Below are positions 8,109-16,869 of a stretch of DNA of 64,000 bases, piece by piece. Numbering within the stretch: the stretch's first letter is position 1; every line of letters starts with the position of its first letter. The stretch covers positions 310,001 to 374,000 of the forward strand of contig NZ_JAHYBZ010000001.1 in the NCBI RefSeq assembly GCF_019430885.1. The letters run 5' to 3'. Source of the stretch: Roseomonas alba (GTDB taxonomy: Bacteria; Pseudomonadota; Alphaproteobacteria; Acetobacterales; Acetobacteraceae). The position numbers and the translations under genes were made by a program. A model generated the notes under the pieces. It made no database searches, was not told where the DNA came from, and worked only from the letters and a program-made list of their open reading frames with translations.

Positions 8109-9362
8109 TCACTGCGCCGGTGCCGCTGGCTGTGCCCCCGACGCAAGGCGACGCCCGGGTTCCGACCCATCCAACGGCACCTCGACCAAATCCCCGGGCA
8201 TCAGCGGCGTATCGGAATGCGCCATGATCCGCTGGGGAGGCGAAGAACGGACACGCATGATGGTGATCATGGGCGCCGCACGGCTGCCGAGGGGAACATC
8301 ATCGGGGGGGAGCGTTTCGTGAAGCTGAGCGAGACTCGCACGCACCTCCTCGAGCGCGACGCGCAGGCCGGTCAGACTGTCCTCGGCCTCCTTGAGGCCC
8401 GTCGTGATCTCGAGTTGGCGCTGAACCTCGGTGTGTGAGCGTGTCTGCTCGACGCGCGCCAGTTCCTGTCGTGCACGCGCGATGAATGCGAGAATCTGCC
8501 GTCGCTCGCCTTCCACCTGGACCGCGGCGCGGGCCAATTGCACGACCCGGGAATCGCGCGCGGTTAAGCCTTGTCGCATCAGGTCCGCGACATAGGCCCT
8601 TTCCTGCTCCAGTAGTGCGGCCTCGCGGTCCTTCGACTCATTCTGCTCTCGCAGCGCGCGAATTTCGTCATTGAAGGCCGCAGCTTGCGCATCGAGCATG
8701 GAAATCAGGCTGGTGAAGCCGGCATTTCGACGGCGCATGATGTCGCGTTCGGCAGCAACGGTCTGCTCCAGGCGCTCACCCGGCAGGAAGCGCGCGGCCG
8801 CTACGGGCGGGGCGAATTCCTCGGCGCCGGAGGCTTCAGCCGCAAGGCGCGCCTGTCGGATCAACATGAGCCCCATGGCATCCTGGCTTTGACGGAACCG
8901 CTCTCGGAGCCGGAATACCTCCACGCGAGCACCGACCTCCTCAAGTTCGATCCGCCTGGGCCCACCAGCGGCCGCGAGTGCATGTGCCACCGTCATGCCG
9001 TACTGGAACGGGACCTGGCCTGGACGGCGGACATTGCCGGCAACCAGCACGGGTTGCAGCTCCACGACCTCGACCGAGACGCGCGGATCAAGCAGCGAGG
9101 CATCGTCGCGCATCCGGCGCATCAGCGTCTCGCGTACCTCCTCGATGGATTGTCCCGCCGCCGGCACGGTGCCGATGAATGGCAATGAAAGAGCACCGCC
9201 TGGCAAGACGCGAAACTCGCCGGACAGATCCGCCCGACGATGAACGATAACGGAGACGCGGTCGCCGGGCCCCAGGATGAAAGGCTCCGCGGCAGCGATT
9301 TCATATGATGAACCCAACGCGAGAAGAAGCGTGGTCAGACACAGCCGTGCAAGGCGAATCAT
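8109..9362 (-). CDS. ExoF-like polysaccharide export protein (Poly_export/SLBB plus coiled coil)
   Basis: A 417-residue periplasmic/outer-membrane export component. A signal peptide spans about 1-25 (LCLTTLLLALG, cleavage near AAA-EP). ILGPGDRVSV begins the Poly_export domain and VLVAGNVRRPGQ with HALAAAGG marks an SLBB segment. Residues about 180-320 are rich in Glu, Arg, Leu and Ala in heptads, predicting a long coiled coil. No lipobox is seen. This composite is typical of rhizobial ExoF rather than the lipoprotein Wza. It overlaps the ExoY-like gene by 4 nt (ATGA), so the two are translationally coupled. It likely connects the inner-membrane co-polymerase to the export pore. Confidence 0.88.
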   Translation of the reverse strand: MIRLARLCLTTLLLALGSSYEIAAAEPFILGPGDRVSVIVHRRADLSGEFRVLPGGALSLPFIGTVPAAGQSIEEVRETLMRRMRDDASLLDPRVSVEVVELQPVLVAGNVRRPGQVPFQYGMTVAHALAAAGGPRRIELEEVGARVEVFRLRERFRQSQDAMGLMLIRQARLAAEASGAEEFAPPVAAARFLPGERLEQTVAAERDIMRRRNAGFTSLISMLDAQAAAFNDEIRALREQNESKDREAALLEQERAYVADLMRQGLTARDSRVVQLARAAVQVEGERRQILAFIARARQELARVEQTRSHTEVQRQLEITTGLKEAEDSLTGLRVALEEVRASLAQLHETLPPDDVPLGSRAAPMITIMRVRSSPPQRIMAHSDTPLMPGDLVEVPLDGSEPGRRLASGAQPAAPAQ

Positions 9363-10204
9363 GATCGGGCGCGTCTCCGTTCAGGGATTGGTACCGCCGC
9401 TTCAGCTGGCCGTTCCTTCTCGGCACTCCCGAGAAGGGGTTGATGCATGCGCGGCTGCATCGATGCCTTTTGCTCCGTGTGGCTCGCGAGCAGCGCGCCG
9501 AGCTCCTCCGGCGTGAACCGGAAGTGTGCCGAGATGCCGCTGAGCACCGTGTATACGAGAATCTTGAGATCCAGCAGCGGCGAATAGGCCGCGAGCACCG
9601 CACGGCAATACGCGATCTCCAACTCGAGCCGATCAGCGTCGCTGATCCGGTCGCGCCCAATGAGCTGGACCGGCCCGGTCAGCCCGCCGCGGACGAGAAA
9701 CCGAGCTTCAACGCCAGGAAACTCCTTGGACAGGGCGGCAACGACATTCTCGGGTAGCGGCCGGTTGCCCACGACGCTCATGCGGCCGCTAATGACGTGG
9801 ATGAGCTGCGGCATTTCAGTGAGCATCAGGCGTTCGATCGATCGGCCGATCGGCGTGTAAAGCGGTGAATCGGGAGGAAGGTTGAGGAAGCGCGTGTTCG
9901 CGATCGGAACCGTGTTGCGGTTTGCGATGCGCTCCGCATCCCGGCGCATCGTGCGGAACTTCAATACCGGCTTCGGCGGTCCCGCATCGAGACGCCGGCG
10001 GGAGACGTAGAATACCGGACGCCCCTCCAGGATCAGGATTCCGAGACAGGTTAGAAGAAGCATGGGCAAGAACGTGACGAGCATGGCCGTCCCCACCAAG
10101 AGATCAAAGCGGCGCTTCGCTCGAGGCATCGGATGGCTCACAATTCGCCTCATCTGACGGTGGGGGAAACCGAAGAGGAGGAGCGGCGCGTGCCACTCAA
10201 GCAA
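9359..10204 (-). CDS. ExoY-like undecaprenyl-phosphate sugar phosphotransferase
   Basis: A 281-residue initiating enzyme of the bacterial sugar transferase family. It has one N-terminal membrane hairpin (LLVGTAMLVTFLPMLLLT), the KFRTMRRDAE motif, the catalytic ELPQL-like TEMPQLIHV, MSVVGNRPLP and GLTGPVQL. It transfers a hexose 1-phosphate to undecaprenyl phosphate on the cytoplasmic face, beginning each repeat unit. Its size fits the short ExoY class rather than WbaP, which has extra membrane segments. The start could also be the internal ATG at 10129, just before the conserved RAKRRFDL. Overlap with the ExoF-like gene indicates one operon. Confidence 0.9.
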   Translation of the reverse strand: MLEWHAPLLLFGFPHRQMRRIVSHPMPRAKRRFDLLVGTAMLVTFLPMLLLTCLGILILEGRPVFYVSRRRLDAGPPKPVLKFRTMRRDAERIANRNTVPIANTRFLNLPPDSPLYTPIGRSIERLMLTEMPQLIHVISGRMSVVGNRPLPENVVAALSKEFPGVEARFLVRGGLTGPVQLIGRDRISDADRLELEIAYCRAVLAAYSPLLDLKILVYTVLSGISAHFRFTPEELGALLASHTEQKASMQPRMHQPLLGSAEKERPAEAAVPIPERRRARS

Positions 10205-10529
10205 CCGATACAGGGTCCGCCCTCACGAGAAGGGCTGGCCTGTCCGGGGATCATCAACCGTCGAACAGGCACGGGAACGAACCCGTCGTAGCGTCATGTC
10301 ATCGTCCGCTTGCTGGCTCCAACTCCATCGAAACCAACATCATCGCTGCGGCGGAACGTTGCGCGGGCGGGTGTCGGCATGCAATAAAAAAAACGTCGCC
10401 AGAATGGTTTGGCTCTAGCTGCATCGTAAGGCGCAACCAGCCGGTGAATGACACCACCGAGACCGCAACTGTTGCGACGCTGCGGGGCCCGAACATGGCA
10501 GCTTGGCACTGTCCAGACGAGAGGACCGG
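10205..10529. other. Divergent promoter region between export/initiation genes and the main EPS run
   Basis: This 325-nt gap separates two outward-facing operons of the same locus and must carry promoters for both. A run of A residues at about 10381-10394 (caataaaaaaaacg) is the only low-GC patch. No clear operator palindrome or canonical -35/-10 pair could be recognised by eye. Confidence 0.4.
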
Positions 10530-12098
10530 ATGGAAGGTGGTCGTCCGATCGGGAGCTCGGCATTCGGGGCAGCGCCCCGGGTAACCGGTCTGCCCACAGA
10601 TCTTCTCGGCTGGGTCGCGCTGCTGCGCCGCCAATGGAAGCTGGTCTTTGCGTGCGCCGTGATGGGTATGCTGGCGATGATTGCCGCTGCCGTCTTCATC
10701 CGCGGGCCAAGCTACGCCGTCACGGCGAAGATCATGGTCAATCTGGGACCGGAAATGACAGGCTCGCCGCTCCTTGCAGCGCGGGAAGGCGCACCTGCCG
10801 CGCCTGCCATGCGACGTCCGGAGGATTCCGCGACCGGCGTCGAGATCTTCTCCAACCCAAGATTGATTCGTGATGCCGTATCAGAACTCGGGCTTGAATT
10901 CTTTCGCGGCGCACCGCCGCAGACCTTTCTTCAACGCCTGAAACACACCGCCTCGGAGGCCATGCGTGGGGCACGAGATGCCATCCGCGAGGCAATGGAG
11001 TTCGTCGGGCTTCGCCCACGCACAACAGAACTCGATCGGGTGACGCTCGCGATCGGATCGGCACTGAGGATCGAGCCGATCCGTCGCACGGACGTGATTT
11101 CCGTCACTTTGAACTACCCGGATCCACACGCCGGCGAGGTTCTGCTCGGCCGCTTCGTCAACTTGGCCCTCGCGGGCCATGCGGACGCCTACCGAATGCC
11201 GGGGGCGACCGGTTTCTTTCGGAGTGCCCTTTCCGAACGCCGCGCAGAACTCCGAAGCGCAGAGGATCGCCTCCTCAGCCTACGCACGGCAGGCCGCAAC
11301 CCCGTATGGTCTGCGTCCGAGCAACGCACCGTGTTGATTCATGCCGAGGCCCAGGCTCAAACGCGTTTACAACAACTCAACGCGAACATCGTCGCCGTGG
11401 AGGCCGAGATCCGACAGGCCGAGGCTGCGCTCGCCCGCCTGCCTGAGGAGATCGAGCTGAGTGCCGTGCGTTCACGGAATACGACGACCGATCAACTCCG
11501 GGCACGGCTGACGGAACTCCGCCTTCAGCTGATCACACAACAATCCCGCTATGGCGAGGCAAGCGAGGAGATACGCGATATCCGACGGCAGGCCGACGCA
11601 CTGATCGCGTTGCTCGCGTCGGAAGACACCTACCGCATCGACCAGGTGACCACGGGCGTCAACCAGCTGCACCAGGCGCTCGAGCGCGACCTGCTGACGC
11701 GACGCGTTGACCTTGAGGGGCAGCGCAATCGCGCACGCGAGCTCCAGGGCGAACTCGACCATCTTCGCGCCGAACTGCGCGACATCGAGACCGCCGATGT
11801 CGCGATCGCCGATCTGGAGCGCGAAATTGCGCGGCTGCGCCGCGCGGTTGATGTCTATGCGCGCGGCTACGAGGACGCGCGGATCGCCGAGGCCATGGAG
11901 AGCGTGCAACTCACCGGGCTGCGGGTCATCATGCCGCCGACCGCCGAAATCCTGCCCTCATCGCCCTCGCTGCGGCGGACGGCACTGCTCGGGCTTGTCT
12001 CCGGGCTTGCTATCGCCGCCGCACTCGTACTGCTGCGCGAATATCGCGCGAGCGGGGCCGCGGTCCGGGGCGCGTCGCACGAGACAGACATGTCATGA
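10530..12098 (+). CDS. Wzz/ExoP-type polysaccharide co-polymerase lacking the tyrosine kinase domain
   Basis: A 522-residue chain-length determinant protein. A first membrane helix lies near residues 38-60 (FACAVMGMLAMIAAAVF), followed by a large periplasmic part with coiled-coil stretches and a second helix near the end (LLGLVSGLAIAAALVLL) with a short basic/polar tail. The usual Walker A kinase module of Wzc/ExoP is absent and no separate kinase is in the window. It probably bridges polymerase and export protein and sets chain length. The ATG at 10530 has GAGAGGA upstream; an earlier TTG at 10503 is less likely. Confidence 0.87.
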   Translation: MEGGRPIGSSAFGAAPRVTGLPTDLLGWVALLRRQWKLVFACAVMGMLAMIAAAVFIRGPSYAVTAKIMVNLGPEMTGSPLLAAREGAPAAPAMRRPEDSATGVEIFSNPRLIRDAVSELGLEFFRGAPPQTFLQRLKHTASEAMRGARDAIREAMEFVGLRPRTTELDRVTLAIGSALRIEPIRRTDVISVTLNYPDPHAGEVLLGRFVNLALAGHADAYRMPGATGFFRSALSERRAELRSAEDRLLSLRTAGRNPVWSASEQRTVLIHAEAQAQTRLQQLNANIVAVEAEIRQAEAALARLPEEIELSAVRSRNTTTDQLRARLTELRLQLITQQSRYGEASEEIRDIRRQADALIALLASEDTYRIDQVTTGVNQLHQALERDLLTRRVDLEGQRNRARELQGELDHLRAELRDIETADVAIADLEREIARLRRAVDVYARGYEDARIAEAMESVQLTGLRVIMPPTAEILPSSPSLRRTALLGLVSGLAIAAALVLLREYRASGAAVRGASHETDMS

Positions 12099-12162
12099 CG
12101 TGGACAGATGCGAAGTCGCCGCGTGCACCCCAATGCGCCAGAAGGTGGTAGGTGCAACCGAC

Positions 12163-13164
12163 ATGACCGCCACCCCGCGCGTCAGCATCGTGATCCCTAC
12201 CTACAATGCGGCGCAATGGTTGCCGAGTTCGATTGGAAGTGCGCTTGCCCAGCGCTTTACGGATTTCGAGTTGCTCGTGCTCGACAATGCGTCAACCGAT
12301 GATACGGCCGTCGCCGTCGCCCGCTTCTCCGATCCTCGCCTCATCTATCGGATCAACGACACGAATATCGGCTTTGCCGGCAACGTGCATCTCGGCTGCC
12401 GGCTCGCGCGGGGGGATTGCATCCTCTTCCTCGGTGCGGACGACATCCTTGCGGCAGACTTCCTGACCGAGGCGGTAGGCTTCCTGGACGCCCATACCGA
12501 CTGCAGCATGGTCCATGGGGCAGCGTTCTGGATCGATGAGAACGGCACGCGGTTCGGCGGCACCGGAGACGGTTGGCCGCGAGTGACCCCCGGTCGGCAG
12601 GCGCTGGTGGACGTCTTCCGTCATGGGTTCTGCTTCACCACCATGCTGATGCGCACGAACCTGATCCGTGCGAGCGGTCCTTTCCACGAAGGCTGGGGCG
12701 AGATCACCGATCTCTGGCTGTTCTGTCGCCTCTGTCTCGCCGGTAACGTCGGATACATCGACAAGCGACTTGTGGACTATCGCGTGCACAGCAATTCAAT
12801 CTCCGTTCCGATGTATCGGACGAACTCGATGTTCCACAGGCAAATGAGCGCCGTCCGTGAGTGTTTCGCATGGCCGGAGGTCGTCGACGGCGGCAGCGCC
12901 GACATGCGCGCTTTGGCCCAACGCCTGGTCGCGCGCAACGCGATAGAGATCCTGCACGTAAGCCGTGCCGATGGTTACGGCCGCTATCTCTCGAACCTCT
13001 CCGAGATCGTCCGTGCCGTGCCTGACGTGCTCCTGCATCCGGAAAGCTGGGCACGGATCGGCTTCGGCCTGCTGCCTGTCCCGGCCATTCGCGCGCTCGC
13101 GCGGATGAGAGGACGGACCAGCGCCATCCCAACCGACAACCTGCCCCAACGGAGCAGGACGTGA
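12163..13164 (+). CDS. GT2 family glycosyltransferase
   Basis: A 333-residue inverting GT-A enzyme. VSIVIPTYNAAQWL opens the nucleotide-binding fold, DNASTDDT follows, and FLGADD is the metal-binding DXD-like site. GEITDLWLF is the region where the catalytic base normally lies. It should add one sugar of the repeat unit in the cytoplasm. The start at 12163 is chosen next to the conserved first strand; an in-frame ATG at 12133 is possible. It overlaps the flippase gene by 4 nt, so the two are co-translated. Confidence 0.88.
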   Translation: MTATPRVSIVIPTYNAAQWLPSSIGSALAQRFTDFELLVLDNASTDDTAVAVARFSDPRLIYRINDTNIGFAGNVHLGCRLARGDCILFLGADDILAADFLTEAVGFLDAHTDCSMVHGAAFWIDENGTRFGGTGDGWPRVTPGRQALVDVFRHGFCFTTMLMRTNLIRASGPFHEGWGEITDLWLFCRLCLAGNVGYIDKRLVDYRVHSNSISVPMYRTNSMFHRQMSAVRECFAWPEVVDGGSADMRALAQRLVARNAIEILHVSRADGYGRYLSNLSEIVRAVPDVLLHPESWARIGFGLLPVPAIRALARMRGRTSAIPTDNLPQRSRT

Positions 13165-14471
13165 GACGAGGTGCAGCACGGGACGGTCTGCTGGTGATCG
13201 GTGGCCGTATCGGCTTCGTCTGTCTCTGGTTCATCGGGATCATGCTCGTCTATCGCGGCCTCGGCCGGGACGAAGCCGGCCTGGTACAGGCGGGACTCTT
13301 CGCAGTCGCCATCGCCTGCGTGAAGATCGCCTCGGGCTTCATCGTCGATCCAGGCGATCTCGCGCTCATGCGACGCGTGCCGACTTTGCTCCACGAAGAT
13401 CCGGCCGCCGCCTATGCGCTCTTTCGCGGTGCCTTCGCCCTGCGCATGGCTATGGCGGCTGTCGTCGCCGTAGCGTTGTTGGCCTTTGCTGCGTTGGCAG
13501 GTGAAAGCACTGCGGCATCCATCGCACCCCTGATGGGTTGGATCGTTGTGGCGATCCTGGCGGACGCGCTCTTTCGGTCCGTCATGGTGGTGCTGCAGGC
13601 GAGCGAACGCTTCACGGCCCTTGTTCTGCTCGAGGGTATGCTCCAGATAGCCCGCCTTGTTGCTGTGCTGATGCTCTGGGCGGGGGCGTGGATCACAGTG
13701 GAGCGCGTGCTGGCCGCCTACGGGGCCATCACCTTGGCTGCCGCAGTAACAGGCGCGGCCCTGCTGCTTCCCGCGGGACTGCTGCGTTCGCTCGAGTTCC
13801 GCCGAGGCGACATCCTAGAGCTGCTCGTCTTTCTTCGGTGGATGGTGCCGGCGATGATGATCGGCGCTGTCAATGAGCGGCTGGACGTGATGCTCGTCTT
13901 CGCGTCGGAAGGTGCTGACGCTGCCGGCCGCTACGGGGCGATGGCAGCGCTTGCGATGACGGCGGATATCGTCGCCGGCAGCCTCTCCTCGGTCATCCAG
14001 CCGCGCATCGCGCGCATGAGGAGCGACAGCAGCTATACCTCGAACCTCCGCATGTTCCTCGTCTTCTCCATTCCAGCGACGACGCTCGCTCTGCTCGCGG
14101 CGCTTCTGCTCGCTGCGCCGGTCGTGGAGATCGTGCTGGGGGCTGGATACGTACCCGGCGTGCCGGCATTCCTGTGGCTCCTGGCGGGAACGCTATTTTG
14201 GCTCGCGATCGCGCCGCTGCCGCTCGCCATGGTCGCGGTTCACGCACCGTCCCTCACGGTCGTGATTGCGCTTTGCCAGACGGTGCTGGTCACGCTCGTC
14301 GGCTTTGCCTTGCTCAACGTGTTTGGAATCGTTGGCATGGCCCAAGGTGTCTGCGTCGCGCGCGTCGGAGTGGCGCTCCTCCTGCTCGCACATGCGCAAA
14401 GGCTGGCGCGCGGGAAAGTTGAAATCAGACTCGGCCCCAGGGAAGTCTCATGCGGCGAATTGGGTCACTGA
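13161..14471 (+). CDS. Wzx-type polysaccharide flippase (MOP superfamily)
   Basis: A 436-residue membrane protein with roughly twelve hydrophobic segments throughout, typical of lipid-linked repeat-unit flippases. GRIGFVCLWFIGIMLVYRGLG is the first helix and loop; the repeated two-half hydrophobic pattern agrees with the MOP fold. It would move undecaprenyl-diphosphate-linked repeats to the periplasm. It starts at GTG 13161 within a GTGA overlap with the preceding glycosyltransferase and overlaps the polymerase gene by 22 nt. Confidence 0.85.
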   Translation: MRRGAARDGLLVIGGRIGFVCLWFIGIMLVYRGLGRDEAGLVQAGLFAVAIACVKIASGFIVDPGDLALMRRVPTLLHEDPAAAYALFRGAFALRMAMAAVVAVALLAFAALAGESTAASIAPLMGWIVVAILADALFRSVMVVLQASERFTALVLLEGMLQIARLVAVLMLWAGAWITVERVLAAYGAITLAAAVTGAALLLPAGLLRSLEFRRGDILELLVFLRWMVPAMMIGAVNERLDVMLVFASEGADAAGRYGAMAALAMTADIVAGSLSSVIQPRIARMRSDSSYTSNLRMFLVFSIPATTLALLAALLLAAPVVEIVLGAGYVPGVPAFLWLLAGTLFWLAIAPLPLAMVAVHAPSLTVVIALCQTVLVTLVGFALLNVFGIVGMAQGVCVARVGVALLLLAHAQRLARGKVEIRLGPREVSCGELGH

Positions 14472-15922
14472 TCCCCGCCGCGGTCGGTGGCGGCCTCTTC
14501 GTGGCTGCCGCAGTGGCCGGTCCCACCGTCGCAGCCGGGGGCATTCTCGCCGTGGGGCTCATGGCACTCATCTACGTGGTGCCCGCAATCGGCCTCGCTT
14601 TCATGCTGTTCACGAGCACCGTCCTGCAGGTGCCGGGTAGCGAGCAGGTGACCGGCCTGCCGCTGAGCCTGAACAAGATCGCCGGCATCGTGACCCTCGC
14701 CGCGTGGGGCGCGCGCAGCGTCGTGAATCGCGTGCCCATCACCTGGTCGCCAGTGATGCCAGCCCTGCTTTCCTTCGTGGCGGTCGTAGTGCTCTCAGGT
14801 TTCGTTACGGCGAATACGACGGAATATGTGCAGGGGATGACGCTGTACATTCAGCTCGCGGCGCTGACGATCATGGTCGCGAACATTGGCGGGGAGAATG
14901 ATCACGCACTTAATGTCACATGCGTCACGCTTTCCACGGCGATGACCGCGTCGACACTGCTCGCATTCGCTGAGTTCTTGCTGCCTTCACTGGCGATCGA
15001 ATACGAGGATGCTGGGGCGAGCGGCGTCAGCATCGGCGCCCAGATCGATAGCGGCTCTCTCGAGGGCGTCGAGATCAAGCGGGTCACGGGCGGCCTCGAG
15101 GATGCGAATTGGTTCGGCTACACTCTCGTCGGCGTTCTTCCGATCAATCTCTATCTCTTCCACCGGTTTGCTACGACGGGGGCGCGTCTCGTCATCCTCG
15201 CCATGGCAGGCCTGCAGAGCATGGGCATAGTGCTCTCGCTCACGCGATCGGCTCTGATCGGGTTTGCCGTCGCACTCATCTGGCTTGTGATCCGACGCCG
15301 ACTTCCGCTCGGTCCCCTGGTCGCCGCGGCAATTCTCGGCGGGATTGGGATCGCCGCCTGGAATCCCGCCGGGCTCGAACGCATCTACTCCATCAGCTAT
15401 GCTGAGACAGGCGGCAGCACACCGATCCGCTCCTACTACCTTTGGGGCGGCATCTCGCTGATCCAAGAGCGACCCTTGTTCGGCTACGGCTACAGTCAGT
15501 TCGGGCCGAACCTCTTCGACTGGTTCCGAAGGCAGCCGCGGCTGCCGCCAGACGTCGCGGCCTATGAAAGCGAAACTTTGCGGCGCGCGGCGATCGGGGA
15601 AGACAGCCTGGCACTCATCAACGCCCACAACATGGTGGTGCAGGTCTGGGTCGAGTTCGGCCTCCTTGGGCTGCTGACCTTCGCGGCGCTTTGCGCTTTG
15701 CTCCTCCGCGATCTCGCACTGGTGCGCCGTTACGGCGCCCCGCCCCACAGGCTATTGGCGGACTGCCTGTTCGCCTCGACCGTCGGCTTCCTGGCTTGTG
15801 GCGCGTTCGGGGCGGTGATGCTGATCAAGATGCCGTGGATTCTGGCTGGCTTTGCAGCAGCGCTCCGGCGCGTCGCCTTCACGGCAGACGCAGGGCTTGG
15901 CGTGCGTGGGATCTCGCCATGA
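14450..15922 (+). CDS. O-antigen ligase/Wzy-type polymerase
   Basis: A 490-residue membrane protein with about ten helices and the large periplasmic loop typical of the Wzy_C family: PIRSYYLWGGISLIQERPL, GYGYSQFGP and the ALINAHNMVVQVWVEFGLLG block, where the NxH region is conserved. SLTRSALIG is another family feature. It probably polymerises flipped repeats at the outer face of the inner membrane. Ligase and polymerase cannot be told apart by sequence alone; position within a Wzx/Wzz locus favours polymerase. Confidence 0.85.
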   Translation: MRRIGSLIPAAVGGGLFVAAAVAGPTVAAGGILAVGLMALIYVVPAIGLAFMLFTSTVLQVPGSEQVTGLPLSLNKIAGIVTLAAWGARSVVNRVPITWSPVMPALLSFVAVVVLSGFVTANTTEYVQGMTLYIQLAALTIMVANIGGENDHALNVTCVTLSTAMTASTLLAFAEFLLPSLAIEYEDAGASGVSIGAQIDSGSLEGVEIKRVTGGLEDANWFGYTLVGVLPINLYLFHRFATTGARLVILAMAGLQSMGIVLSLTRSALIGFAVALIWLVIRRRLPLGPLVAAAILGGIGIAAWNPAGLERIYSISYAETGGSTPIRSYYLWGGISLIQERPLFGYGYSQFGPNLFDWFRRQPRLPPDVAAYESETLRRAAIGEDSLALINAHNMVVQVWVEFGLLGLLTFAALCALLLRDLALVRRYGAPPHRLLADCLFASTVGFLACGAFGAVMLIKMPWILAGFAAALRRVAFTADAGLGVRGISP

Positions 15923-16869
15923 ATGCCTTCGCCCGCCTCGGACGCAGTACGCTTCTCGTGCTCGGCACAGGCTACATCCTGCACTTCTTTTCGGAGACCG
16001 TCTTCTGGTCGGTATGGCGGCCGGGGGACGAATTGTCCGGCCGGCTCTTTGGTCTGCTGCTGTATTGTCTCTTCGCCTATCTCACGCTCGTCGTCATTCG
16101 ACTTTTCCGGATCGCAGACATTTGGGGGCTGATGCTGGCGGGCGCGTTCTTCGGCTGGACCTGCGAAGGCGTCTACGCGATGACCGTATACGGCGATAGC
16201 TCCATGCCGTTTCCTTTGACGATCGCCTGGACAGCGCTTGCATGGCACGGGCCGCTCTCGGTCGTGCTTGGCTGGTACATGCTCGGCGTTGCCCTGCGGG
16301 AACGGAGCCCCGGCCCGAGCCTCTTGCTGTCCCTGGGTTTGGGTGCGTTTTGGGGTCTGTGGGCGCTCGGTTGGCGGGGCGAAACGCCGCCGGTCTCCGT
16401 CGAGCCCGATGAGTTCCTGCTGCACGCCACCGCTGCGACCATTTGCCTCGCCTCGGCACATGTTCTGGTCGCGATCGGACGTCCTGAGACCTTCGCGCCA
16501 TCGCGCTGGGGCATTGCGCTCGCTGCCTTGCCGGTCCTCGCATTTTTCGGTGCGGTAACCGTGCCGACGGTGCCGATCTCCGCCCTCGTCCTGCCGGTTC
16601 TTCTCGGCGCTCTCTACGTTGCGTTGCGACGCCTCCGCGCGAGCTCCCCTGACAGCAGTCTGCTCATCGCGTTCCGCCCTCCGCTCCGCATATGGAACTT
16701 CATCGCCCTTGCCGCGATGCCCCTCGCCGCGACGGCGGTCTACATGCGCGCCTCGCCGTCTGTGCCCGACTATCCGACCGTGCACCCGGCAGTCGCGGCC
16801 GTGATCAGCGTCGGGGGCACTCTTCTTTTCGCAATCGGCTATCGTCGCGCATTCCGGCGGCGCGCATGA
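15919..16869 (+). CDS. Multi-pass membrane protein of unknown function in EPS locus
   Basis: A 316-residue protein with eight to ten predicted hydrophobic helices. It is bound by 4-nt ATGA overlaps at both ends (with the polymerase and the next GT4), so it belongs to the polysaccharide operon. Polar or charged residues inside the helical part include HFFSETVFW, FFGWTCEGVYAMTVYGD and LAWHGPLSVVLGW, the sort of His/Glu/Asp spread expected in a membrane enzyme or carrier. I recognise no family. It might be a membrane acyl- or substituent-transferase, or an accessory to the polymerase. Confidence 0.8.
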   Translation: MNAFARLGRSTLLVLGTGYILHFFSETVFWSVWRPGDELSGRLFGLLLYCLFAYLTLVVIRLFRIADIWGLMLAGAFFGWTCEGVYAMTVYGDSSMPFPLTIAWTALAWHGPLSVVLGWYMLGVALRERSPGPSLLLSLGLGAFWGLWALGWRGETPPVSVEPDEFLLHATAATICLASAHVLVAIGRPETFAPSRWGIALAALPVLAFFGAVTVPTVPISALVLPVLLGALYVALRRLRASSPDSSLLIAFRPPLRIWNFIALAAMPLAATAVYMRASPSVPDYPTVHPAVAAVISVGGTLLFAIGYRRAFRRRA

